Shown here piece after piece: positions 1 to 7,198 of a stretch of 7,308 nucleotides of DNA. The stretch is from positions 1 through 7,308 of the forward strand of contig DASYAN010000219.1 in assembly GCA_036501345.1 (NCBI GenBank), written 5' to 3'. A program made the position numbers and the translations under genes. Origin of the DNA: DASYAN01 sp036501345 (GTDB lineage Bacteria; Chloroflexota; Ktedonobacteria; Ktedonobacterales; Ktedonobacteraceae). Numbering within the stretch: the stretch's first letter is position 1; each line of letters starts with the position of its first letter. The notes below the pieces were generated by a model. It did not search any database. It was not told the origin of the DNA and saw only the letters and a list, made by a program, of their open reading frames with translations.

Positions 1-300
1 AGAGACACGCAATTCGACTTCGAGTCCAAACCCACCCTGCCCATTGGGTCCAATGCCCACTCTCGAGGTGATGGTGGACTGACTTGCATCCACCTGTTCA
101 CGTTGTGCAACTCGCAGAAGAGCCGACTGGAAGCAGGCTGCGTACCCGACAGCAAAGAGCTGTTCGGGATTGGTGCCCTCACCTGACCCTCCCATCTCTT
201 TTGGGGGGCTTAACTTCACAATCAGGTTGCCATCCGAGGAGCGAGCCTCTCCCTCTCGTCCACCGTGTACTGTTGCTTCAGCTATGTAGAGAACCTTCAT
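1..300 (-). CDS. ohr: Organic hydroperoxide resistance protein Ohr (OsmC/Ohr family), 5' part only
   Basis: Reading the minus strand from the ATG at 300-298 gives 100 uninterrupted codons that run off the window at base 1; Ohr proteins are about 140 residues, so roughly the last 40 are missing. The start MKVLYIAEATVHGGREG, the segment GTNPEQLFAVGYAACF (residues 42-57) and VGIGPNGQGGFGLEVELRV (81-99) are typical of Ohr rather than OsmC. In this family a thiol peroxidase reduces organic and lipid hydroperoxides in the cytoplasm, usually recycled by lipoylated proteins. The catalytic set is visible: peroxidatic Cys56 with Arg15 (GGR) and Glu46 (NPEQ). The resolving Cys would lie in the missing part. 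An in-frame ATG at 312-310 (adding MEHH) is an alternative start, since AAAGGAAA lies directly before it; I prefer 300 because the family normally starts there. Divergent from the transporter gene. No convincing OhrR operator was seen upstream. Confidence 0.93.
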   Translation of the reverse strand, partial: MKVLYIAEATVHGGREGEARSSDGNLIVKLSPPKEMGGSGEGTNPEQLFAVGYAACFQSALLRVAQREQVDASQSTITSRVGIGPNGQGGFGLEVELRVS

Positions 301-671
301 ATGGTGTTCCATTTTCCTTTTGTGTAAAGTACGTGATTTATCTCTGTAGCAATAGATCAGGAAGGTGATGCTGCTTTCTTGCCATGGGTGATTCTTTTTC
401 TCACTTGGAGCCAGTCATTTCCATCCTACTTGTAGCAACACATGCACTTGACCAGTTATTCCAAGAGCCAGCAACGAAGAACGCTCTCACTCAAGCCAGA
501 TCACTAAGGAAAGTGGCCACTCAGATCATCAAAACCATTCCGAATTCTTCATTTAGGAGTGCAAAAATCTTCACTCAAATGACATCTCAAACAATGGCAC
601 GAGATAGCTCCGCAGCCAGTTCCAGGCCAGTGCTCAGGGGAGATTCTGCGAAGCCATAGCCCTTCCTAGCT

Positions 672-699
672 TTCGCAAAATGCGCGAATCCGCTATACT
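672..699 (+). promoter_or_regulatory. Candidate sigma-70-type promoter of the MFS transporter, with overlapping inverted repeat
   Basis: TTCGCA (672-677), 16-nt spacer, TATACT (694-699): the -35 matches TTGACA at 4 of 6 and the -10 matches TATAAT at 5 of 6. It lies about 120 nt before the GTG start. An inverted repeat TTCGC (672-676) / GCGAA (684-688) with a 7-nt spacer overlaps the -35 and could be a regulator site. Visual call only. Confidence 0.45.
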
Positions 700-734
700 A
701 CGATCAAATACCAATCAGAACACCATCAAATTCT

Positions 735-774
735 ACAATTCATCAGCCCGTGGTCCTGATATCGATAGAATTGT
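735..774 (+). promoter_or_regulatory. Possible stem-loop in the transporter leader
   Basis: ACAATTC (735-741) pairs with GAATTGT (768-774), and directly inside it ATCAG (742-746) pairs with CTGAT (756-760), leaving a 9-nt loop and a 7-nt one-sided bulge (761-767). It sits between the promoter candidate and the ribosome binding site, so it would be in the mRNA leader. I do not recognise a known riboswitch class, and no terminator-like T run follows. It could be chance. Confidence 0.25.
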
Positions 775-811
775 CGTGTAACTACCGCTCTGCACGGAGT
801 AGAGAGGATTA

Positions 812-818
812 AGAGGAG
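812..818 (+). promoter_or_regulatory. Ribosome binding site deciding the GTG start of the transporter
   Basis: AGAGGAG lies only 2 nt before GTG 821, closer than usual. No other start codon exists in frame between the stop at 800-802 and 821, and the first internal ATG (residue 25) would remove much of the first membrane segment. The GTG is therefore the best start despite the tight spacing. Confidence 0.6.
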
Positions 819-820
819 CA

Positions 821-2068
821 GTGAGAGGTAAAGAATCTTCATCCTTTCCCCTGGTAGGATTGGCCTTCCTCGGCTTTATACTAATTGGTGCCATGGGGGG
901 CGCTTCAGGCATAGTCTTGCCTAGCCAGATTGCTTATTACCATGTGAATACGTCCACTATCGGCCTGCTCTCCTTTACCTTTTCTACTGGCTATGTTCTA
1001 TCAGCAGGTAGTACTGGCTTTTTCATACAAAAAATTGGTCAGCACAGGTATCTAACCTGTGGAGCTGCTATATGTGTAATGAGTACTTTTACCTTTAGTC
1101 TGAGACCTCCCTTTTCACTTGCACTGCTCACTAATCTATTCCTAGGCTTTGGCACAGCTGTCATTGATACCGGCTTTAATGCCTTGATCAGCTCATTGCC
1201 TCGTAGAACGAAACTGCTCAATTACCTCCATGCTTTCTATGGGACAGGAGCCTTGCTCGGCCCTCTTGTTGCCTCGGCTTTCCTGTCCATCCATTGGGAA
1301 TGGAATACTGTCTATCTAGTATGGTGCGGCCTGAGTCTGCTCCAGCTTATCGGTTGCATTGTCCTCTTGCGTGCTCAGCCATTTAGAGCTTCTGTTCCTC
1401 AAAATGAGCAATATTCTTCTAAAAACGTATTAGGAGCAGTGCTTAAAATCGGTCCCGTATGGCTGGCAATACTGTTTCTCTTCTTATATGTCGGACTAGA
1501 GACTAGTGTGGGCAATTGGAGCTATAGCTTCTTGCTCACAGATCGGCACCAAACGATATTACTGGCAGGATGGATTGTAAGTGGATATTGGTCAGGCCTC
1601 ACGCTTGGACGCTTTCTCGTCAATACAATTGCCGAGCGCTTCCATTTGGGTATAGAAGCTATAGTCTATTACTCTTTGGCTGGGACAGGGATAGGTGGAC
1701 TGCTAGTCTGGCTCTTGCCAGGTGGAGAGGCAGCGATGCTAGGCATCTGTCTGATTGGCTTTTTCCTAGGCCCACTCTTCGCTTCTATCATCGTTGTAGT
1801 ACCACGTCTAGTGCCTAGCAATCTTGTTCCAAGCACTATTGGCTTGCTACTCGGAACAAGCGTTGTTGGGGGAGCCTTCTTCCCCTGGTTGGTAGGAACC
1901 TTGGCACAATATATTGGTATATGGATACTTCTACCCAGCGTCCTCGTGCTGACCACCTTGATGTGTGCTAATTGGTGGACCATGATACGTCGTATGAGAA
2001 CACAGACACATGGTCACGCTGACAAAACCGATCGGGAAGCCCCTGCTAGCATAGAAGACCTTCGTTAA
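821..2068 (+). CDS. Major facilitator superfamily transporter, 12 TM, FHS-like
   Basis: A 415-residue integral membrane protein. Twelve hydrophobic segments can be drawn at about residues 10-32, 44-68, 77-94, 97-119, 135-156, 162-184, 211-230, 245-268, 279-299, 303-327, 337-358 and 364-386, with a hydrophilic central loop near 185-208, the usual 6+6 MFS layout. Positions 66-78 (GFFIQKIGQHRYL) and 255-274 (GYWSGLTLGRF onward) sit where the MFS loop 2-3 and loop 8-9 motifs are expected. The segments VIDTGFNAL (114-122) and LNYLHAFYGTGALLGPLVAS (133-152) resemble the FHS (fucose/glucose:H+ symporter) branch. Buried polar residues Asp116, His137 and Glu227 could serve proton coupling or substrate binding; this is inference. 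The substrate cannot be read from the sequence: sugar uptake is plausible, drug efflux is the alternative. The start is GTG. It is followed by a 111-nt gap with a new promoter candidate, so it is probably not strictly co-transcribed with the next gene. Confidence 0.88.
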   Translation: MRGKESSSFPLVGLAFLGFILIGAMGGASGIVLPSQIAYYHVNTSTIGLLSFTFSTGYVLSAGSTGFFIQKIGQHRYLTCGAAICVMSTFTFSLRPPFSLALLTNLFLGFGTAVIDTGFNALISSLPRRTKLLNYLHAFYGTGALLGPLVASAFLSIHWEWNTVYLVWCGLSLLQLIGCIVLLRAQPFRASVPQNEQYSSKNVLGAVLKIGPVWLAILFLFLYVGLETSVGNWSYSFLLTDRHQTILLAGWIVSGYWSGLTLGRFLVNTIAERFHLGIEAIVYYSLAGTGIGGLLVWLLPGGEAAMLGICLIGFFLGPLFASIIVVVPRLVPSNLVPSTIGLLLGTSVVGGAFFPWLVGTLAQYIGIWILLPSVLVLTTLMCANWWTMIRRMRTQTHGHADKTDREAPASIEDLR

Positions 2069-2090
2069 GGCAGAACTACTGCTCACTTTT
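2069..2090 (+). terminator. Weak hairpin just after the transporter gene
   Basis: GCAG (2070-2073), loop AACTA, CTGC (2079-2082), extendable by a G-U pair, then TCACTTTT. The stem is only 4-5 bp and the T run is short, so termination here would be leaky at best. Confidence 0.2.
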
Positions 2091-2099
2091 ATATACTCA

Positions 2100-2128
2100 T
2101 TGCGCAATAAACCGAAAAAGAGTACAAT
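2100..2128 (+). promoter_or_regulatory. Candidate sigma-70-type promoter of the TPR-phosphoketolase operon
   Basis: TTGCGC (2100-2105), 17-nt spacer, TACAAT (2123-2128): -35 3 of 6 including TTG, -10 5 of 6, ideal spacing. It is 51 nt before the ATG of the TPR gene. The -35 is part of the palindrome TTGCGCAA (2100-2107), a possible but unproven regulator contact. Confidence 0.45.
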
Positions 2129-2179
2129 ACATCCTGTGAAAAGAGATAGTTATCTCGGTGTTAGGAAAGATGGGAGCTT

Positions 2180-4483
2180 ATGACAAAGAAAAAAAATACG
2201 CAATTATCTGTCTCGCAGGAAGAGAATGCACAAGTACAGCATATTCTCGAGCAATATCACCAGATTGCCAATAATTTGCATGTGAGTGAGGATCACATAC
2301 AGGCTGAAGCTGCATTGGCTGAACTCAACGACTTGCCGGAAAGTGCTCAGATATTTTTGCTTAAGGAATTGTCAAAAGAGAATCAGGTCGATGCCGCTGA
2401 CGTCCTGACTGCTATCAACAAATTGAGCCCCTTGAAAAGTGTCCGCAAGGAGGCACGGCGCTCGTTGATACGACTTGAGAGCACAAAAATTTACCCGCGT
2501 TGGGAACTACCTATTGATCAACCCCCTGCTATTAGTGTGATCCAGGCCCCAACTAACCCACCACGCTTCTGGAAAGGTATGGTTTCCGATACAGATGCTG
2601 CAGGCAGAGTCCAGCTCCTGCTCTTCTGGGAACAGGGAGAGGATTATAAGGAGGTTCGCACCCTCGGATTCTATCTCGAATTTGAGAATGAGGGTGTCAA
2701 AGACTTTTTTACTAGTATTGATAGCAAACGAACCTCTGAGAAATTCCTTGCTGAGATTGCGGCAAGGAAGCCGAATATTAAATGGAAGAATTGTTCATTA
2801 GCGGAAGGGCGTCGCTTGTTAGTATATGCTCTCGCTGTCCACGCACTGAATAAGACAATAAAAACCCCTATCGACTATCGCGCTCATATTCCACTTATCA
2901 ATCAATTAGTGTTTGAGACCGAAAGCATCACTCGAGACGAAGGAAGTGATAACCTGCATAACTTGGCTCCTCAGGAGGTCATTATCAACTTTATTGAATC
3001 CTGGGTCTATGAGGACTATGGCACAGCTTTTGACCTCCTCTCTCAGGATAGTCCTTTACGCCAAGGTCTCTCACGAGATGAGTGGATTGAACGCCGTCAG
3101 GCCTGGGCAAAAGCAGCTGAGCCGGGTGACCTGGAACCAGGCTATGTCTATGAACGTGAAGAACATAAACCGAACCTCTGGCTCCCCAAATTATTAAGTA
3201 AAGAGTATTCGGCAACCCACAAAGAATTTGAGGCAGCATGGTCATTTGAAATGGATGAAATACCACTCAGTGAGCCATTACCAGAATTGCCTCAAACGAT
3301 ATTGATCTATGAAGAAACACAGCGACACTGGTTTTGGGCAAGTTATATCCTCGTTCAGGAGGATGATGATTGGCGCATCCAAAGTATGACTGATGAAGGG
3401 TTGCACGCCCAAATCCTTCCCATTGAGGATCTGCAAAATGAGCTACAGGAGTTTGACAAACAACTGGAGACTTTTGCAGAAAATTACAAGCATAAAGAAG
3501 CAGCGCAAACTGATGAAGATGCGGAGAACGACTTCGAAGAAATGGGTATACGTATCATGCGAGGTATTCATTACACCGCTGCCCTTATCAAGAAATTGCC
3601 ACTCGATCTGCCAAGCTACGAAGAAGCGGCGACTCGTATGCTCACTCTTCAGCAACATGAGCATTGCCTTGCTTACGTGACACTGATAATCCAAAATTTT
3701 CCAGAGCAGCGTGGTTTGTATTTGAGGCGGCAGGCTGATCTCCTGCAGATGCTTAGCAAAAAGTATTCTGATCAGCGAGATGAGGAACGAGCCGAACGCC
3801 ATCAGGAACTAGCGATGGAAGCCCTGCGCGAGTCGCTAACTATTGAGAATGACCTTGAGGCCCACATGTCTCTGGCCGAACTGCTCCTGGGTGAAGATGA
3901 GCTTGATGAGGCAGAAGATCACCTCCTTCAAGCGAAAGATCTGATCACCAACTCAGAAGAAGAGACTGAGATCGAATTCCATCTGGGTGAGATTGCTATG
4001 GAGCGAGAGCAATATGAAGAGGCACTGAGCCATTACCAACATGCTGTAGAAATCGATCCAGAAGCAACTACCTGGTTTGCAATCGGGGAAGCTCACCACA
4101 AGCTTGGGCATTTTGAAGAGGCCGAAGCTAGCTACAAACGAGCCATTGAGCTAGAACCTAATCATGAGGGTTACCCCTATGCCCTCAGCCAATTATACAC
4201 AGAGAATGATCAATCCTCGAAAGCTATTAAAGTGCTTAAGGAAGGCTTGCTTACTAATCCAGATTCGATCCTCCTACACATTGCCACGGGCTTCCTCTAT
4301 ATGGATAGTGGTGATTTCCACCAGGTAGAAATACTGCTGAAAAAGGCAGAACATATTGATCCAACATCTCCACTTGTTCATACGTTTCGCCAAACCTTCG
4401 ATTTGACTAAACGTAAGCAGATACACCTTACTAACAAGCAGAGCGAACCTCTGAAAGGCAAGAAGAAAAAGAGAAGAAGGTAA
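2180..4483 (+). CDS. Large multidomain protein with C-terminal TPR repeats, function unknown
   Basis: 767 residues, no signal peptide or membrane segment, so probably cytoplasmic. The visible layout is: a Lys-rich start; a helical HEAT-like part at about 40-100; a mixed region from 129 (RFWKGMVSD) to about 185 with a strand-rich look; an alpha+beta segment at about 265-405 that begins QEVIINFIESWVYEDYGTAF and ends with WRIQSMTDEG near 398-407, resembling the NTF2-like fold (inference); an acidic patch near 440-457; then TPRs at about 558-592, 598-630, 631-662, 663-696 and 697-730. The third repeat is close to consensus (W..IGEAHHKLGHFEEAEASYKRAIELEPN). It ends in a basic tail, KGKKKKRRR. TPR arrays bind partner proteins, so a scaffold or adaptor role is likely, but no catalytic motif or partner is evident. 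GGGAG (2172-2176) lies 3 nt before ATG, with AGGAAAG further up. The phosphoketolase gene follows after 12 nt, so co-expression is likely. Confidence 0.85.
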   Translation: MTKKKNTQLSVSQEENAQVQHILEQYHQIANNLHVSEDHIQAEAALAELNDLPESAQIFLLKELSKENQVDAADVLTAINKLSPLKSVRKEARRSLIRLESTKIYPRWELPIDQPPAISVIQAPTNPPRFWKGMVSDTDAAGRVQLLLFWEQGEDYKEVRTLGFYLEFENEGVKDFFTSIDSKRTSEKFLAEIAARKPNIKWKNCSLAEGRRLLVYALAVHALNKTIKTPIDYRAHIPLINQLVFETESITRDEGSDNLHNLAPQEVIINFIESWVYEDYGTAFDLLSQDSPLRQGLSRDEWIERRQAWAKAAEPGDLEPGYVYEREEHKPNLWLPKLLSKEYSATHKEFEAAWSFEMDEIPLSEPLPELPQTILIYEETQRHWFWASYILVQEDDDWRIQSMTDEGLHAQILPIEDLQNELQEFDKQLETFAENYKHKEAAQTDEDAENDFEEMGIRIMRGIHYTAALIKKLPLDLPSYEEAATRMLTLQQHEHCLAYVTLIIQNFPEQRGLYLRRQADLLQMLSKKYSDQRDEERAERHQELAMEALRESLTIENDLEAHMSLAELLLGEDELDEAEDHLLQAKDLITNSEEETEIEFHLGEIAMEREQYEEALSHYQHAVEIDPEATTWFAIGEAHHKLGHFEEAEASYKRAIELEPNHEGYPYALSQLYTENDQSSKAIKVLKEGLLTNPDSILLHIATGFLYMDSGDFHQVEILLKKAEHIDPTSPLVHTFRQTFDLTKRKQIHLTNKQSEPLKGKKKKRRR

Positions 4484-4489
4484 AAGGAG
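4484..4489 (+). promoter_or_regulatory. Strong ribosome binding site of the phosphoketolase gene
   Basis: AAGGAG directly follows the TAA stop of the TPR gene, with a 6-nt spacer to ATG 4496. With only 12 nt between the genes there is no room for a separate promoter in the gap, which supports one transcript. Confidence 0.8.
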
Positions 4490-4495
4490 CATAAC

Positions 4496-6853
4496 ATGTC
4501 GAAAATTGATCAGGCACGTCTCAACTTGATAGATAGATACTGGAAGGCAGCCAACTACCTGACAGTGGGCCAGATTTATTTACAGGAGAATCCCCTTCTC
4601 AGAGAGCCACTACGTCCCGAGCACATCAAACCACGATTACTGGGACATTGGGGAACATCACCGGGCTTAAGCTTCATTTACGCTCACTTGAATCGGCTCA
4701 TCAAAGATCACAATGTCAATATGATCTATCTGGCAGGGCCAGGCCACGGTGGACCTGCCATCCTGGCCAACGTCTATCTCGAGGGAACCTACACAGAGAT
4801 TTATCCAGAGATTAGTCAGAATGCAAAGGGTATACGCCGCCTCTTCCGCCAGTTTTCGACACCTGGAGGCGTGCCAAGCCATGTAAGTGTTCCTACCCCT
4901 GGCTCAATCCATGAAGGCGGTGAGTTAGGCTATGTGCTTACTCACGCATTTGGTGCAGCATTTGATAATCCCGATTTGATTGTTGCCGCCGTTGTCGGTG
5001 ATGGTGAAGCAGAGACGGGGCCACTCGAAGGGTCATGGAAGAGCATCAAATTCTTAAATCCCGTCCGAGATGGTGCTGTCCTACCCATTTTGCACCTCAA
5101 TGAATATAAGATTTCTGGCCCAACCGTTCTCGGACGCACCGATGATGAATCAATACGGAAAATCATCTCAGGTCATGGCTATGATGTCCATTTCGTGGAG
5201 GGTAACGATCCCATGACAATGCACCAAGCCTTTGCTGAGACACTAGAAACGTGCTACACGAAAATTCGCCAATACCAAAAAGAGGATCGCCGCCATGGCT
5301 ATACGAAACATCCGCAGTGGCCTGCTATTATCCTACGTAGCCCTAAAGGATGGACTGGACCAAAAGAGGTCGATGGCCAACTTATTGAGGGCACATTCCG
5401 CTCGCATCAGGTACCTGTAGCAGAAGTGAAGACAAATCCCAGCCACCTGAAAATACTCGAAGATTGGATGCGCAGCTACAAACCAGAAGAGCTGTTTGAC
5501 AAGCAAGGTCGTTTCATCCCAGAACTGGCTGCACTCGCGCCTCAAGGTAATCGTAGAATGGGGGCCAACCCACATGCAAATGGTGGAAAATTGTTGGTAG
5601 ATCTAAATATGCCTGACTTTACCGACTATGCTGTTGAAGTGAAAAAGCCTGCAACCCAGTATTATGGAAATACGCAACAGCTTGGCAAGCTGATGCGAGA
5701 CATCTTTACCAGCAATGCTAAACAGCATAATTTCCGTCTCTTCTGTCCCGATGAAACCAACTCAAACCGCCTTGGGGATGTTTTTGAAGTGGAAAATCGC
5801 ACGTTTGAGGAAAAAATCATTCCAATTGATGACCACCTCTCCCCCGATGGCCGGGTCATGGAGGTACTGAGCGAGCATCTCTGCGAGGGATGGCTAGAAG
5901 GCTACTTGCTTACAGGACGCCATGGCCTATTCGCCACCTACGAAGCATTTGCCATGATCATTGACTCGATGATGATTCAATACTCAAAATGGCTAGAAGG
6001 AGCACTTAGCCTTCCCTGGCGTGAACCCATTGCATCACTAAACATTCTGCTTACATCTACTTGCTGGCGTAACGATCACAATGGTTTTAGCCATCAAGGA
6101 CCGGGACTTATCGACACGGCACTTTCAAGAAAAGGTGCGATATCACGCATCTATTTACCACCCGATGCCAACTGCCTACTCTCCATCGCCGACCATTGTT
6201 TCCGCAGCCGCAATTATGTCAACCTGATCGTCATCGATAAGCAGCCGCACTTGCAATTTCTCACCATGCCGCAGGCCATTGAACATTGTACTCGTGGTCT
6301 ATCCATCTGGCACTGGGCAAGCAACGATGACAATCTTGAGCCCGATATTGTGCTGGCTTGTGCTGGCGATGTCATGACGATGGAGACCGTTGCAGCTGCA
6401 TGGTGGTTACGTCACCATATTCCCGAACTTAAAGTACGTGTTGTGAACATTGTCGACCTGACGAAGCTTTACACACCAGACATCCATCCCCACGGCCTGG
6501 ACAATGCTACCGTTATAGAACATTTCACAGAAAACAGGCCTATCGTGTTTGCCTTCCACGGCTACCAGAGAGCCGTCCACCAGCTCATCCATGGACGCCC
6601 AAATCCAGATCGTTTCCATGTGCGGGGATTTAATGAACAGGGCACGACAACCACACCCTTTGACATGGTTGTGCTCAATGGAGTCAGTCGCTATCACCTC
6701 TGCATCTTAGCCCTGCAGCGTGCGGAGCGCGTAAAGCATCTCACTCCTCCACTAATACAGGAATGCAATGATATGCTCACAAAACACTCTAGCTATATAC
6801 GAACCCACTTTGAAGACATGCCAGAAGTACGAGATTGGGTATGGACTGAGTAA
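4496..6853 (+). CDS. xfp: Xylulose-5-phosphate/fructose-6-phosphate phosphoketolase
   Basis: A complete 785-residue enzyme; family members are about 785-825. Phosphoketolases use thiamine diphosphate and Mg2+ to split xylulose-5-P with phosphate into acetyl-P and glyceraldehyde-3-P; dual-specificity members also convert fructose-6-P to acetyl-P and erythrose-4-P. The family signatures are all present: LGHWGTSPG (His51), GPGHGGPA (His84), TPGSIHEGGELGY (His139), the ThDP motif VGDGEAETGP from Gly168, HLNEYKISGPTVLGR (His200, Asn202), PKGWTGP, EGTFRSHQVP (His304), CEGWLEGYLLTGRHG (Glu464, Glu468), TYEAF, HNGFSHQGPG (His533), KQP and a DWVW C-terminus. These cover the histidines and glutamate known to be catalytic in bifidobacterial enzymes, so it should be active. 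One oddity is Glu203 where related enzymes I recall have Gly (HLNGYK). Second gene of a likely operon with the TPR gene; convergent with the YgiT/DUF4258 pair. Preference for X5P versus F6P cannot be told from sequence. Confidence 0.97.
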   Translation: MSKIDQARLNLIDRYWKAANYLTVGQIYLQENPLLREPLRPEHIKPRLLGHWGTSPGLSFIYAHLNRLIKDHNVNMIYLAGPGHGGPAILANVYLEGTYTEIYPEISQNAKGIRRLFRQFSTPGGVPSHVSVPTPGSIHEGGELGYVLTHAFGAAFDNPDLIVAAVVGDGEAETGPLEGSWKSIKFLNPVRDGAVLPILHLNEYKISGPTVLGRTDDESIRKIISGHGYDVHFVEGNDPMTMHQAFAETLETCYTKIRQYQKEDRRHGYTKHPQWPAIILRSPKGWTGPKEVDGQLIEGTFRSHQVPVAEVKTNPSHLKILEDWMRSYKPEELFDKQGRFIPELAALAPQGNRRMGANPHANGGKLLVDLNMPDFTDYAVEVKKPATQYYGNTQQLGKLMRDIFTSNAKQHNFRLFCPDETNSNRLGDVFEVENRTFEEKIIPIDDHLSPDGRVMEVLSEHLCEGWLEGYLLTGRHGLFATYEAFAMIIDSMMIQYSKWLEGALSLPWREPIASLNILLTSTCWRNDHNGFSHQGPGLIDTALSRKGAISRIYLPPDANCLLSIADHCFRSRNYVNLIVIDKQPHLQFLTMPQAIEHCTRGLSIWHWASNDDNLEPDIVLACAGDVMTMETVAAAWWLRHHIPELKVRVVNIVDLTKLYTPDIHPHGLDNATVIEHFTENRPIVFAFHGYQRAVHQLIHGRPNPDRFHVRGFNEQGTTTTPFDMVVLNGVSRYHLCILALQRAERVKHLTPPLIQECNDMLTKHSSYIRTHFEDMPEVRDWVWTE

Positions 6854-6889
6854 TTATATAGCAATGCCGGAAACAGATGGCAAACTTCC

Positions 6890-6931
6890 CTTGGGGCAAA
6901 ATGAGCAAAAGAGGATTACCCTTGCCCCAAG
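6890..6931. repeat. Perfect 10-bp inverted repeat between convergent genes (possible bidirectional terminator)
   Basis: CTTGGGGCAA (6890-6899) and TTGCCCCAAG (6922-6931) are exact reverse complements separated by 22 nt. It lies 36 nt after the phosphoketolase stop and 42 nt beyond the end of the YgiT gene, the right place for a terminator serving both strands. No T run follows on either side and the loop is long, so it is not a classic intrinsic terminator; it may instead protect the mRNA 3' end or bind a protein. Confidence 0.5.
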
Positions 6932-6973
6932 AGAGCTTCCTAGCATCGGCAAGATAGCCAAGGTAGCTCTTCC

Positions 6974-7198
6974 CTATGCTGTGTATCGAACAAGCTCCAA
7001 CTCTTTGCCCTTTGTAGCTTCCTCTTTCACAATTTGAAGCAACCGTGCAGTCACATCCCGATCAGTATACCCTTTCTTGCACTGATCACATACAAGGGCT
7101 GGTACATCCTTGAAAACAATAATAGTTCCATTTTCTTCAAAAGTGATTGTTGTTGTTCCCTCTTGAAGATCTCCAGTTTTACAAGCGATGCATTTCAT
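6974..7198 (-). CDS. YgiT-type zinc-finger protein, MqsA-like antitoxin candidate
   Basis: 74 residues starting MKCIACKTG. Two CxxC pairs (Cys3/Cys6 and Cys37/Cys40, in VPALVCDQC) form the zinc-binding motif of the YgiT/MqsA N-terminal domain; the helical C-terminus ends ELELVRYTA, as is usual for short members. Full MqsA is about 130 residues with an added DNA-binding HTH; that domain is absent here, so autorepression by this protein is doubtful. The start at 7198 is chosen because AAGGAG (7210-7205) lies 6 nt upstream; an upstream in-frame ATG at 7228 would add ten residues overlapping the preceding gene and has no comparable site. The first codon overlaps the stop of the upstream DUF4258-like gene by 4 nt (ATGA), so translation is probably coupled. 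By analogy it neutralises the upstream protein; this is inference from arrangement. Confidence 0.85.
   Translation of the reverse strand: MKCIACKTGDLQEGTTTITFEENGTIIVFKDVPALVCDQCKKGYTDRDVTARLLQIVKEEATKGKELELVRYTA

Larger units (their letters stand above)
301..820. other. Intergenic region between ohr and the divergent transporter gene
   Basis: About 520 bases with no gene I can support. The left end should carry the ohr promoter on the minus strand, but I could not identify clear -35/-10 boxes there. The right end carries a promoter candidate and leader for the transporter. A 91-codon frame at 384-659 (plus strand) has a stop just upstream of its only ATG, no Shine-Dalgarno at usable distance and a low-complexity Ser/Thr/Ala-rich product. 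On the minus strand the same stretch is broken by many TGA codons. It may be decayed DNA, but I found no recognisable relic. Confidence 0.6.

Noticed and set aside
313..360. Possible ohr promoter or OhrR box on the minus strand
   Set aside because: TTGCTA is followed at normal spacing only by poor -10 matches, and no OhrR-type palindrome is visible.
84..368. 94-codon plus-strand frame at the left edge
   Set aside because: It lies opposite the clear Ohr coding sequence and is a shadow of it.
384..659. 91-codon open frame in the intergenic region
   Set aside because: No Shine-Dalgarno at workable distance, a stop at 366 leaving a single start choice, low-complexity Ser/Thr/Ala-rich product and no recognisable family. 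Kept as unexplained DNA.
6932..6970. Short inverted repeat AGAGCT / AGCTCT next to the 10-bp repeat
   Set aside because: Only 6 bp with a 27-nt gap and inside a region of simple purine/pyrimidine runs; expected by chance.
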